From: Paenibacillaceae bacterium
GTDB taxonomy: Bacteria; Bacillota; Bacilli; Paenibacillales; Paenibacillaceae
DNA length: 64,000 nt
NCBI GenBank assembly: GCA_004134985.1
Contig: REGQ01000002.1
Location: 151,232 to 215,231, forward strand
Reading direction: 5' to 3'
Below, one piece after another: positions 55,051-63,606 of this stretch (position 1 is its first letter; every line of letters begins with the position of its first letter). The position numbers were made by a program, and so were the translations under genes. The notes under the pieces were generated by a model. It did not search any database. It was not told the origin of the DNA and was given only the letters and a program-made list of their open reading frames with translations.

Positions 55051-55742
55051 ACGGTACGGCGGTATTGCTGCAGCGCTTGCTCGCCAATAACTGCTTCCAG
55101 CCGGTAGATCGGATTGCCTTTTTTAACAAATTTGCTCTCATACTCTGTAAGCACTAGATCATCCCGCAATTCATCGCGATGCAGGTCAAGCGCAATATTG
55201 CGCAACTGCAGCCCCATCTCTGCAAAGCTGTTCAGTGAAAACTCGAACAGTGTTGTCGAATCGGTTTTGAAATGAATTTCGCCATGCCCGTCAAGCAGCT
55301 CGGCGTATTTCGCCAAAAAACGCGGATGCGTCAGCCTGCGGCGGGCATGCTTGCTTTTTGGCCACGGATCACTGAAATTCAAATAGATCCGCTGCAGCTC
55401 ATGAGGGTCGAACATCGTTTCAATCTCCTCAATATTTGCCCGCAGCAGCGCCAGATTCTGAGGCTGCTGCCCGTTCTTCTCCGCCCAGGCCGCTCTGGCC
55501 TTCTCACTCGCCCTGCGAATCAGTTCATCATACATATCAACACCAATATAATTGGTTTCAGGATTGCGGGTGCTCATCGTGCTGATGAACTGCCCTTTGC
55601 CCATGCCAAGCTCAATATGAATCGGGTGATCATTGCCAAAAAACTGTGACCATTGTCCCCTCAGAGGCTGGCCTTCAAGTACAACCAGCTCAGGCTGGGC
55701 CTCCAGACTCTCACGTATGCCTTTTCTTCCTCGTAAACGCAT
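54972..55742 (-). CDS. trmB: tRNA (guanine-N7)-methyltransferase
   Basis: Methyltransferase of 256 residues that makes m7G46 in tRNA. SAM and substrate motifs are HIELGMGKGQFISTM, NYIGVDMYDELI and FSDPWPKSKHARRRLTHPRF. The C-terminus has about 35 residues beyond the usual end (TVQEGQLKETSATVSEP...), encoded antisense to the PAP2 gene. The ATG at 55742 lacks an obvious strong site, with AATTAGA-type sequence upstream. Confidence 0.92.
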   Translation of the reverse strand: MRLRGRKGIRESLEAQPELVVLEGQPLRGQWSQFFGNDHPIHIELGMGKGQFISTMSTRNPETNYIGVDMYDELIRRASEKARAAWAEKNGQQPQNLALLRANIEEIETMFDPHELQRIYLNFSDPWPKSKHARRRLTHPRFLAKYAELLDGHGEIHFKTDSTTLFEFSLNSFAEMGLQLRNIALDLHRDELRDDLVLTEYESKFVKKGNPIYRLEAVIGEQALQQYRRTVQEGQLKETSATVSEPIIAPAATSEG

Positions 55743-55885
55743 GCTTCTAATTCCTCCAACTTTTGTTTGACTAGCCCCTATTGTGCCGAATATCGCCGGG
55801 AAAGTAAATACGAAAATTTGTGCGCCGAGGCGCGCGGGCCAAGCTTGCGGTCAAGCGGCAGCCAAACCAGAAGCCTAGTGACGCC

Positions 55886-56015
55886 AAACTGACAGCCAAG
55901 AGATACCACCCAGTGGCAAGGCGATACCAAACTGACAGCCAAGAGATACCACGCCAGTGGCAAGGCGATACCAAACTGACAGCCAAGAGATACCGCACAC
56001 CAATGGCCAAGCGAC
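55886..56015. repeat. 44-bp tandem repeat, about three copies
   Basis: GACAGCCAAGAGATACC recurs at 55891, 55934 and 55978 (spacing 43 and 44 bp). The units differ by indels of one base and a few substitutions, and this array has the same period as the one at 674-890 but unrelated sequence. Confidence 0.85.
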
Positions 56016-56053
56016 ACCCACGACACTGTCCATTTTCCAAATACTCTCGCGAG

Positions 56054-56231
56054 CGGACAGACGTTCCTCTATTTGCCCCAAAAGTGCACCAAACGTGCTT
56101 TTCGCGGACACACGTTCCGTTATTGGCATGTAAACCCGCCAAATTACACGCTTTTTACACGAATAACGGATCTGGTGGCCGCCAAATTCCATTTTTCGTC
56201 CATTTTAGCAAAATAGCGGAACGTCTGTCCT
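56054..56231. repeat. Inverted GGACAGACGTTCC element
   Basis: GGACAGACGTTCC near 56056 and GGAACGTCTGTCC near 56219 are exact inverted arms of a 175-bp segment, with extra matches (CTATTTGC against GCAAAATAG). A third, direct copy (GGACACACGTTCC) lies near 56106. It could be a small dispersed intergenic element. Confidence 0.65.
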
Positions 56232-56290
56232 TTCAACTTTGGCTGCGCCACGACTTCCCTTTTTTTAACACCATCCGTCGCCTCTTCTGC

Positions 56291-56384
56291 AGCATTCCCA
56301 GCACTCCCAGCATTCCCAGCATTCCCAGCATTCCCAGCATTCCCAGCATTCCCAGCATTCCCAGCATTCCCAGCATTCCCAGCA
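56291..56384. repeat. 9-bp CATTCCCAG array, about ten copies
   Basis: CATTCCCAG is repeated head to tail about ten times, with one variant unit (CACTCCCAG). It is likely a slippage-prone tract; its 3-residue frame translation is an artefact. Confidence 0.92.
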
Positions 56385-56584
56385 CGCACATCATTACTAC
56401 GCGGCGTTACTTCGCCCTCCACCTCCTTTCACTCGTCATTCTCACGCCACCCTCCGCTTACCTCACTATCTGTCGCCCTCTTCCACCATTCGCTCGCTGC
56501 TACCACGACATCATCACCATTACTCACTTCCCGCATAACACTTTAGCCTTCATTTTCTTCTTTAAACTTCCTTCGCTTTCATCA

Positions 56585-56618
56585 TAAAAAAACAGCCTAG
56601 GACAAATGTCCCGGCTGT
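56585..56618 (-). terminator. Terminator of the 68-residue gene
   Basis: ACAGCC and GGCTGT with inner GGACA/TGTCC pairs form a hairpin with a T run on the minus strand, just beyond the small gene. Confidence 0.8.
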
Positions 56619-56643
56619 CATTGAAATTTAAATTGTCAATAGG

Positions 56644-56850
56644 TTAGCTTAACAATTGATAATCGATTGTATCTTTACGAGCTTCTATCTCGTAAGTGCC
56701 TTCAAGTGCATCATTCAGCTTCTTCCGCGCCGCTACTTCAACGGCGTGATTCCCATGAAACCGGACGCCTGAGAGCGCCATCATTTCTTTTACAGTCAAT
56801 TCAACAGTAACTTTCTGGTCGCCCTGTGGTATTTTCACAATTGTATTCAT
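56644..56850 (-). CDS. Small conserved-looking hypothetical protein
   Basis: Protein of 68 residues: VKIPQGDQKVTVELTVKEMM, then ALSGVRFHGNHAVEVAARKK, then a short charged C-terminus. GAGGTG lies 8 bases before the ATG, and a terminator follows, so it is likely expressed. A beta-hairpin plus helix is plausible, but I know of no family, and no function is assigned. Confidence 0.7.
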   Translation of the reverse strand: MNTIVKIPQGDQKVTVELTVKEMMALSGVRFHGNHAVEVAARKKLNDALEGTYEIEARKDTIDYQLLS

Positions 56851-57097
56851 TCTCAAATCACCTCATTAGTTAGTTTATACAACAAAACGGTAAACTATGA
56901 TGAGTGGAAAGAATAGGCTGGAAAGTATTAAAACGTTGATTTATCACACTTTTAATATAACACATCATGTCAGGTCACGCAAGTGTTTTCGCCTATAATT
57001 CAATCGTTTTTCGAAAGTAGCGAGATGCCCGCTTTTCAGTTACAATAAAGAGCAGATTGTTTTTAGCAATTGTTTTTAGCAAAGGAGCTTTGAGCTA

Positions 57098-58072
57098 ATG
57101 CTTGGCACACAGCCGAACAAGTCTGACGCCAGACTGTGGAGAGACAAACGGTTCCATACCTGGAATTACGAAATGCGGGAACAGTTTGGCGACAAGGTGT
57201 TTAAAGTCACGCTCGACGCCGGATTCACCTGTCCCAACCGGGATGGCTCGATCGCCGCTGGCGGCTGCACGTTCTGCAGTGCAAGAGGGTCTGGCGATTT
57301 TGCAGGCAGCCGGCGGGATGATCTTGTCACCCAGTTCAATACCATTCGTGACCGTCAGCATCAGAAATGGCCCCAAGCGCGCTATATCGGCTATTTCCAG
57401 GCTTATACGAATACTTATGCACCAGTTGCCGTGCTGCGGGAATATTACGAAGTAATTTTAAGTCAGCCCGGCGTCGTCGGACTGTCGATCGCGACACGCC
57501 CGGATTGCCTTCCGGATGATGTCATTGACTATCTGGCAGAGCTTAATGAACGCACATATCTGTGGGTGGAAATGGGACTGCAAACGATCCACGAAACGAC
57601 CTCGGTGCTCATTAACCGCGCCCATGGCACGCAATGCTATGTCGATGCGGTAGCGAAGCTGCGGGCTCGCGGAATCCGTGTTTGCACCCATATTATTTAT
57701 GGTCTGCCGCTTGAAACACATGATATGATGCTCGCCACAGGCAAGGCAGTAGCGGCAATGGATGTGCAGGGGATCAAGATTCACCTTCTTCACCTTATGC
57801 GCAAAACGCCGATGGTCAAACAATATGAAGCAGGTCTGCTGCGCTTTCTTGAACGCGATGAATATGTAAAATTGATCGTGGACACCTTGGAACTGCTGCC
57901 GCCTGACATGATTGTGCATCGGCTGACCGGCGACGCCCCGCGTGATCTGCTTCTCGGCCCGATGTGGAGTCTGAGGAAGTGGGATGTGCTTAACGCAATT
58001 GATCGTGAATTGCGTGATCGCGACACCTGGCAGGGCAAGCTGCATGGCGTACTGCAGGGGGCAGATCAATAA
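57098..58072 (+). CDS. ytqA: Radical SAM protein YtqA (TIGR01212 family)
   Basis: Radical SAM enzyme of 324 residues. The cluster motif is the unusual CX11CX2C (FTCPNRDGSIAAGGCTFC), followed by SIATRPDCLPDDVIDYL. GGAG lies 10 bases before the ATG. It touches the ytqB/mnmM gene with no gap. In B. subtilis the pair is linked to modification of wobble uridine in tRNA; I recall YtqA in that pathway with less certainty than its partner. The fold assignment is firm, the chemistry inferred. Confidence 0.9.
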   Translation: MLGTQPNKSDARLWRDKRFHTWNYEMREQFGDKVFKVTLDAGFTCPNRDGSIAAGGCTFCSARGSGDFAGSRRDDLVTQFNTIRDRQHQKWPQARYIGYFQAYTNTYAPVAVLREYYEVILSQPGVVGLSIATRPDCLPDDVIDYLAELNERTYLWVEMGLQTIHETTSVLINRAHGTQCYVDAVAKLRARGIRVCTHIIYGLPLETHDMMLATGKAVAAMDVQGIKIHLLHLMRKTPMVKQYEAGLLRFLERDEYVKLIVDTLELLPPDMIVHRLTGDAPRDLLLGPMWSLRKWDVLNAIDRELRDRDTWQGKLHGVLQGADQ

Positions 58073-58717
58073 ATGGGATTTCTATCGGTACTAAGTATGG
58101 CGCACCAATGGCTGGCAAGCCGGATTTGCAGCGGGGACACGGTGATCGATGCCACTGCCGGCAATGGCAATGATACGTTGTTTCTCGCCGAACGTGTTGG
58201 TCCTGCTGGGACAGTCTATGCGTTTGATATCCAGCAGCAGGCGCTGGACAATACAGCGCGACGGCTGACACGCGCATTGGGAGACAATGCGGCGCAGCGG
58301 CTGGCACAAGCATCCGAAGAAGCTGCTGCCGACTCCAGCGCGCCCGGGCTTCCCTCTGTCAACCTGCTGCTTCAGAGTCATGACCGGATGCAGCAGTTCA
58401 TTCCTGCTGAAACGCATGGCAAAGTGGCGGCGGTTATGTTCAACCTGGGATATTTGCCTGATCCGTCGGCTGATTCCGCAATTATTACGATGGCCGAATC
58501 GACCATACCGGCTCTGGAAGCCGCCTTTGGGCTGCTCCGTCCTGGCGGGGCGCTTACCGCTGTCGTCTATCCCGGACATCCGGGCGGTGACGGGGAAGCT
58601 GCCGCGGTCGAGCAATGGGCTGCCGCCCTGCCTCAGTCTGACGGCCAAACGGTCATTTACCGCCATCTGCAAAAAAAACAGGCACCCTATCTCATTGGCG
58701 TGGAGAAGAGAAAATAA
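58073..58717 (+). CDS. mnmM: tRNA wobble-uridine methyltransferase MnmM (YtqB)
   Basis: SAM-dependent methyltransferase of 214 residues. SAM-binding motif is VIDATAGNGNDTLFLAERVG; the catalytic region has AVMFNLGYLP, a variant of the N-P-x-F-type motif. It begins immediately after the ytqA stop. MnmM methylates the aminomethyl group of nm5s2U34 in B. subtilis. The protein is somewhat longer than B. subtilis YtqB due to a linker at about 75-100. Confidence 0.88.
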   Translation: MGFLSVLSMAHQWLASRICSGDTVIDATAGNGNDTLFLAERVGPAGTVYAFDIQQQALDNTARRLTRALGDNAAQRLAQASEEAAADSSAPGLPSVNLLLQSHDRMQQFIPAETHGKVAAVMFNLGYLPDPSADSAIITMAESTIPALEAAFGLLRPGGALTAVVYPGHPGGDGEAAAVEQWAAALPQSDGQTVIYRHLQKKQAPYLIGVEKRK

Positions 58718-58760
58718 CGGACAGCTTCTTTCAAAGAGCTGGCACTGGGGGATAAGAACA

Positions 58761-59153
58761 ATGGCTGTTAGCAAACTTGAGCATGTTGGCCTTATGGTCA
58801 AAAACATGGAGACATCGATTGCGTTTTATACGCGTGTCCTTGGCATGGAACATCTCTATACAATGATGCATACAAATGGCGTCATTCGTCTTGGTTTTCT
58901 CGCCTTTGCCGGTTCATCGGAAACACAGCTTGAATTGGTGGAAGGCTTCAACGGCGATCTTCCCGCCGAAGGCAAAGTGCATCATCTGGCGTTCACCGTC
59001 GACAATCTTGATACTGAGCTCGAACGGATCAAGCAGCTTGATGTCCCGCTTCACGATACTGAAATCACGACTCTTCCGAACGGAAGCCGCTATTTCTTCT
59101 TTTATGGGCCGGATGGCGAGTTTCTTGAGTTGTTCGAACCGGCACAGAGATAA
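58761..59153 (+). CDS. VOC/glyoxalase family protein
   Basis: Single VOC-fold protein of 130 residues: HVGLMVKNMETSIAFYTRVLG, QLELVEGF, HHLAFTVDNLDTEL and a final FLELFEP. Likely metal ligands are a His and Glu in these motifs. GGGGGATAAG lies before the ATG. The annotation could be lactoylglutathione lyase or an unrelated VOC enzyme; there is no way to tell from sequence. It follows mnmM at 43 bp. Confidence 0.85.
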   Translation: MAVSKLEHVGLMVKNMETSIAFYTRVLGMEHLYTMMHTNGVIRLGFLAFAGSSETQLELVEGFNGDLPAEGKVHHLAFTVDNLDTELERIKQLDVPLHDTEITTLPNGSRYFFFYGPDGEFLELFEPAQR

Positions 59154-59184
59154 TTTACATACTTCGTAAGGAGCGATAATAACG

Positions 59185-60156
59185 ATGAGTATTCAACCCT
59201 ACCCTTTGCAATTTCAACCGGAAATTAAAGAACGGATATGGGGCGGCAGAGCCCTCGAACAGTTTGGACTTCAACTGCCTGAAGGGGCTGTTGGCGAAGG
59301 CTGGATGATTGGCGACCACCCTAATGGAACGACAAAAGTAATCAACGGCGAACTCGCAGGCAAAGGCCTTGATGAGATTCGGACCGCATACGGCGATGTT
59401 TTTTTCGGGAGCAAAGATACTTCGGCCAAGGCAGGACGTTTCCCGCTGTTGATCAAGCTGCTCGACTGCAATGACGATCTGTCCATCCAGGTTCATCCGA
59501 CAGATGACTATGAGAAACTTCCTGCCGGCGAGCCTGGCAAGACCGAAATGTGGTATATTCTTGACGCCAAGCCAGGCGCCAAAATCATTTATGGGCTCAA
59601 GGAAGGCGTTGACCGTGCAGCACTGGCACAGGCGATTGCCGACAACCGGATTACCGAATGCCTGCATGAAGTAGAGGTGAAAGCAGGCGATGCCTTCTAT
59701 ATCCCTGCTGGGACCGTCCATGCGCTGTGTGCTGGCGTAGTCGTTGCAGAAATTCAACAAAACTCGGATACAACCTACCGTTTATATGATTATGACCGTC
59801 CAGGATTGGATGGGCAACTGCGGGAGCTTCACATCGAGGATTCTCTAAATGTTATTGCTTACGAGGGTGCAGGCGCAACTCGCACTTCTACTGATGGCCT
59901 CGCACCCGGCTCATGGCTGGAAATTGCCAAATCGCCTTATTTCGTTGTAGATAAAGGCATTGTATCAGGCAACTGGTCTTTGGCTACTTCGGCCGAAAGT
60001 TTTGTCATTCTCGTCATTGCCGAGGGGGCGGGAACCTTGTCTTGGACAAACGGCTCACAGCCTGTGAAAGCTGGCGAATGTTTCTTACTTCCTGCGAATC
60101 TTGGCGAGTATCAGTTGGACGGCCAGTTGACCGTAATACGGAGCACTTTGCCTTAA
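59185..60156 (+). CDS. manA: Mannose-6-phosphate isomerase, class I
   Basis: Zinc isomerase of 323 residues that interconverts mannose-6-P and fructose-6-P. Metal and active-site motifs are SIQVHPTDDYEKLP, KTEMWYILDA, YIPAGTVHALCAGVVVAEIQQNSD and TYRLYDYDR. AAGGAG precedes the ATG by 8 bases. Length is normal for Bacillota ManA. A strong terminator follows. Confidence 0.94.
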   Translation: MSIQPYPLQFQPEIKERIWGGRALEQFGLQLPEGAVGEGWMIGDHPNGTTKVINGELAGKGLDEIRTAYGDVFFGSKDTSAKAGRFPLLIKLLDCNDDLSIQVHPTDDYEKLPAGEPGKTEMWYILDAKPGAKIIYGLKEGVDRAALAQAIADNRITECLHEVEVKAGDAFYIPAGTVHALCAGVVVAEIQQNSDTTYRLYDYDRPGLDGQLRELHIEDSLNVIAYEGAGATRTSTDGLAPGSWLEIAKSPYFVVDKGIVSGNWSLATSAESFVILVIAEGAGTLSWTNGSQPVKAGECFLLPANLGEYQLDGQLTVIRSTLP

Positions 60157-60178
60157 GGCAGCATGTATCACGCTATAT

Positions 60179-60221
60179 CACAAATAACCCACCGGCCTGA
60201 TGGTCCGGTGGGTTATTTGTG
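60179..60221. terminator. Perfect bidirectional terminator
   Basis: CACAAATAACCCACCGG pairs perfectly with CCGGTGGGTTATTTGTG around a 9-base loop. It lies after manA and overlaps the stop codon of the converging DUF2062 gene. Confidence 0.88.
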
Positions 60222-60788
60222 ACGCCAACGCCAGTTTACCCGCAGCTTGCGCAGCAGTTGGAGTCTGTAGCGCGACAAGATGATGCGGGAGACAATGTAC
60301 AGCAGCACCGACATTACCACACTGTTGAACATGGCGCCGATCAAAAAGTCGATCCCGGTGTCTGCCCATGAATTGATATCCTCTGCCGGTTCAACATAAT
60401 CGTCCGGCCAATAATCCTTGAAGGTAAGCGGCATTCGCCAGTTGCCGTCTTCCCCGGTAAATAGCTGCCTCAATCGTTTCCCGATCTTATAGTTCATAAA
60501 AAAAAGCACCGGCCATAAAACGGAACCGGCGGATGCCATCAATAAAGAAGCTGTCAGATTGCCTCTGAACAGTCTTGCCAAGCCAAGGGATATTGCTACG
60601 CCAACGCCAAACGTCGGAAACCAGCAGGGAAACAAACCAAACACGAGGCCAAGTGAAATTTGGCCTGCTCCCCGATGCTGTTTGAGAATTAAAATTAAAT
60701 TCACACGCAGCTTACGCAGTATACTGCGTAATTTTCTGGATGCTTTAATTGCCAAGTTGTTGAAGTTACCCTTTGAGAACCGCTTCAA
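60213..60788 (-). CDS. DUF2062 membrane protein
   Basis: Membrane protein of about 191 residues with a basic N-terminus (RKLRSILRKLRVNLILIL) and three or four hydrophobic segments (LVFGLFPCWFPTFGVGVAISL, then LLMASAGSVLWPVLFF). The start is uncertain: I choose the TTG at 60788, after AGGAGG by about 12 bases; an ATG at 60818 and a TTG at 60755 are alternatives. It overlaps the end of the aldo/keto reductase gene. The family has no firm role. Confidence 0.8.
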   Translation of the reverse strand: MKRFSKGNFNNLAIKASRKLRSILRKLRVNLILILKQHRGAGQISLGLVFGLFPCWFPTFGVGVAISLGLARLFRGNLTASLLMASAGSVLWPVLFFMNYKIGKRLRQLFTGEDGNWRMPLTFKDYWPDDYVEPAEDINSWADTGIDFLIGAMFNSVVMSVLLYIVSRIILSRYRLQLLRKLRVNWRWRHK

Positions 60789-61758
60789 TCCTGTCAAGCT
60801 CCTCCTGTGCAAAGGCAAGGTTTTGCAATGCAGCTACATTATCTTCGATCTGGCTTACTTTGCTGGCGCCGATCAAAGCTGAAGTTACGCGTCCGTCGCG
60901 CAGCACCCAAGCAAGCGACATTTGAGCAAGCGATTGTCCACGCTCAGCCGCAATCTGATTGAGCTGTTGAACCTTGCCTATTTTTTCTTTTGTAATATTA
61001 TTCTCACTCAGGGATCGGGATATGCCTGCCGCCCGCGAATCGCCTGGAATGCCTTCCAAATATTTGTTCGTCAGCAACCCCTGCGCCAATGGACAAAATG
61101 CGATGCTGCCCACGCCGCCTTCATCGAGCAAATCTTGCAACCCGCCCTCGATCCAGCGGTCAAACATATTGTAGGAAGGCTGATGAATGACAATCGGTGT
61201 GCCCAATTGCTTCATAATCGCAAGCGCCTCTCTCGTTTGCTCGGCGGAATAACTGGAGATGCCGACGTATAGCGCTTTGCCTGATCTGACAAGAGAATCA
61301 AGCGCACCCATCGTTTCCTCAAGCGGAGTTTCAGGATCTGGACGGTGGGAATAGAATATATCGACATAGTCCAATCCCATCCGTTTCAGACTCTGATCAA
61401 GACTGGCAGTCAAATATTTTTTGGAGCCCCATTCTCCATATGGTCCGGGCCACATGTAATAGCCGGCTTTAGTAGAAATGATAAGTTCATCCCGGTAAGG
61501 ATGCAAGTCCGTCTTGAGCACCTGGCCAAACATCTCTTCTGCGGAACCGGCTGGCGAGCCATAGTTGTTAGCCAAGTCAAAATGCGTGATGCCAAGATCA
61601 AAAGAACGGCGCAGCATTTGCCGTCCATTCTCAAATTTGTCCTCGCCGCCGAAATTATGCCACAGGCCCAGGGAAATCGCCGGAAGCTTCAAACCGGACT
61701 TGCCCGTACGATTATAGAGCATGGAATCATAGCGCTGTTCATTTGCCGAATACACCAT
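60766..61758 (-). CDS. Aldo/keto reductase, YghZ/KCNAB-like
   Basis: Aldo/keto reductase of 330 residues. Catalytic residues: Asp and Tyr in HFDLANNYGSPAGSAEE, Lys in LIISTKAGYYMWPGPYG and His in DIFYSHRPDPETPLEE. The C-terminus VTSALIGASKVSQIEDNV contacts NADPH phosphate. The long form with the GEWGSKKYL segment resembles L-glyceraldehyde-3-phosphate reductase YghZ, so triose-phosphate or methylglyoxal detoxification is a fair guess. GAGAGGG lies before the ATG. Confidence 0.9.
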   Translation of the reverse strand: MVYSANEQRYDSMLYNRTGKSGLKLPAISLGLWHNFGGEDKFENGRQMLRRSFDLGITHFDLANNYGSPAGSAEEMFGQVLKTDLHPYRDELIISTKAGYYMWPGPYGEWGSKKYLTASLDQSLKRMGLDYVDIFYSHRPDPETPLEETMGALDSLVRSGKALYVGISSYSAEQTREALAIMKQLGTPIVIHQPSYNMFDRWIEGGLQDLLDEGGVGSIAFCPLAQGLLTNKYLEGIPGDSRAAGISRSLSENNITKEKIGKVQQLNQIAAERGQSLAQMSLAWVLRDGRVTSALIGASKVSQIEDNVAALQNLAFAQEELDRIEAVLKG

Positions 61759-61765
61759 TATGAAA

Positions 61766-63583
61766 TCATCCCTCTCTTACATGTTGGAGTGCCATGGAAT
61801 AGCAGAGCGGAGGCTTGTGTGACTCGCCAGGTTCCTGCCTGTAATAAACGAGAAGAAGGGATTCGTTCTCTTTGTCGATCCGCCCTTCCCGAAGATACGC
61901 ATCCAGATCGAAAGCCAGCCTGTCGAGCGCTGCATGCTTCTGCAATTCTTTCTCGTCAAGCTGCAAGGATGCAAAATCGCCGGATACGTTATGCGGATGC
62001 TGGACAATCCTTCTCATCCAGCCGCCCCATTCATTTTTGCTTAATTGCCTGTCCCACCAAATTTTACGTGGTTTGTAATAATGCCCGCGGAAATAATCAT
62101 ATTTCATCAAGCCAAGCACCACATCATAATCAAGTTTTTGCGCAATCGCAGCCGTGCTCGTCTGATTAGGAAGATGGGTAAGAAACGACCACAGGCGCGT
62201 AAACAAATCCTCGAGCTGATGTCCGATTTTTTGCCAGCCCTGCTGCTCCCAATAATCTCCGAACAGTTGAAAAAAATCAAACGGCGATGGCATCACCTGT
62301 TCTACCAGATAGAGCAGGGTGTGGTCCATACGGTGCGCATTCCAATACTTCTCAAGCACATCTTCCACCCGTTTAATGCGAACGATATCGGAAAACGGCA
62401 GCAAATCATTGCCAAGAATCTCATACGGCGCCCTGTCCATATAAATGTAGCCATGCTTGTCGGCATCGCGGCGCATGCCAGTGCCGCGCAGCATTTTCAG
62501 AAAACCAAGCTGCATTTCTTCCGGCCGTAAGGCGAAAACATCATTAAACGTCGTCCGAAACGTATTATAGTCCTCATGCGGCAATCCTGCGATTAAATCA
62601 AGATGCTGATCGATTTTCCCGCTCTCTTTCACCTTTGTAACCGTTCGGGACAATTTCGTAAAGTTTTGACGGCGCTGCACGGCAATATTGGTTACATCGT
62701 TCGTCGACTGCACGCCAATCTCAAAGCGGAAAACATCAGGAGGCGCATGTTCTGATAAATAATCAAGCACTTCCGGGCGCATGATATCCGCTGTTATTTC
62801 AAATTGAAAGACACAACCTTGATGGTTTTCAATGAGAAACTGAAACATTTCCAATGCATAGTCACGCTTAATATTAAACGTGCGGTCTACGAATTTAATC
62901 AGCTTCGCCCCGGCAGCAATCAAGTATAGAATATCCGCCTTCGTGCGCTCAATATCAAAATAACGGACGCCGACTTCAATGCTGGACAGACAAAACTGAC
63001 AGCTGAACGGGCAGCCCCGGCTTGTCTCGAAATAGACGACGCGATTGGCCAACTGCTGCTTGTCTTCCTGAAAGCGATGGGGTGACGGAAGTGTCGCCAA
63101 ATCCAGCTTGGGACGAGGGGGATTAATGATGATCGTTTCAGATCCGTCGTTTCCGCTCTTGCGGTAGGTCACCCCGAATACCAAATGAAATTTATGCTGG
63201 CCGCGCAGCTCCGTCAACAAATGGTGAAAGGTCTCTTCTCCTTCGCCCACCACGATAAAATCGATTTCAGGAACCCGCTTCATCCAGTGTTCCATATCGT
63301 AGCTGACCTCAGGGCCGCCGAGGATAATCCGGATTTCGGGCTTGATTTTGCGCAGCATATTAATAACGGTAATCGTCTCTTCAATATTCCAGATGTAGCA
63401 CGAAAACCCGATTACATCGGGATTTCGTGCGAAAATATCAGAAACGATATTCATAACCGGGTCCTTGATCGTATACTCCGCAATTTCCATATCAAATTCA
63501 TGACCGCTGTAAGCTTTCAAACACCGCAAAGCCAGCGAGGTGTGAATATATTTGGCATTAAGTGTTGATAGAACAACTTTCAT
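61766..63583 (-). CDS. B12-binding radical SAM protein with DUF4080
   Basis: Protein of 605 residues. Order: cobalamin-binding domain (1-140; no DXHXXG motif seen, so B12 may be bound base-off without a histidine), radical SAM domain with cluster CPFSCQFCLSSIEVG at about 195, and DUF4080 at the C-terminus. GAGGGAGC precedes the ATG. Such enzymes catalyse difficult methylations or rearrangements; no substrate is given by the neighbours, an aldo/keto reductase 7 bp downstream and a hypothetical gene upstream. Confidence 0.88.
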   Translation of the reverse strand: MKVVLSTLNAKYIHTSLALRCLKAYSGHEFDMEIAEYTIKDPVMNIVSDIFARNPDVIGFSCYIWNIEETITVINMLRKIKPEIRIILGGPEVSYDMEHWMKRVPEIDFIVVGEGEETFHHLLTELRGQHKFHLVFGVTYRKSGNDGSETIIINPPRPKLDLATLPSPHRFQEDKQQLANRVVYFETSRGCPFSCQFCLSSIEVGVRYFDIERTKADILYLIAAGAKLIKFVDRTFNIKRDYALEMFQFLIENHQGCVFQFEITADIMRPEVLDYLSEHAPPDVFRFEIGVQSTNDVTNIAVQRRQNFTKLSRTVTKVKESGKIDQHLDLIAGLPHEDYNTFRTTFNDVFALRPEEMQLGFLKMLRGTGMRRDADKHGYIYMDRAPYEILGNDLLPFSDIVRIKRVEDVLEKYWNAHRMDHTLLYLVEQVMPSPFDFFQLFGDYWEQQGWQKIGHQLEDLFTRLWSFLTHLPNQTSTAAIAQKLDYDVVLGLMKYDYFRGHYYKPRKIWWDRQLSKNEWGGWMRRIVQHPHNVSGDFASLQLDEKELQKHAALDRLAFDLDAYLREGRIDKENESLLLVYYRQEPGESHKPPLCYSMALQHVREG

Positions 63584-63606
63584 AAATTAGCTCCCTCAAT
63601 CGCATT

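Larger units (their letters stand above)
55743..56584. other. Gene-free stretch with repeats
   Basis: About 840 bp without a gene. It holds a 44-bp tandem repeat, an inverted repeat of the GGACAGACGTTCC type and a 9-bp array. The long open frames are due to these repeats. Confidence 0.7.

Noticed and set aside
55820-56587. 255-residue open frame
   Set aside because: Built from the 44-bp and 9-bp arrays (IPS repeats), with no ribosome site.
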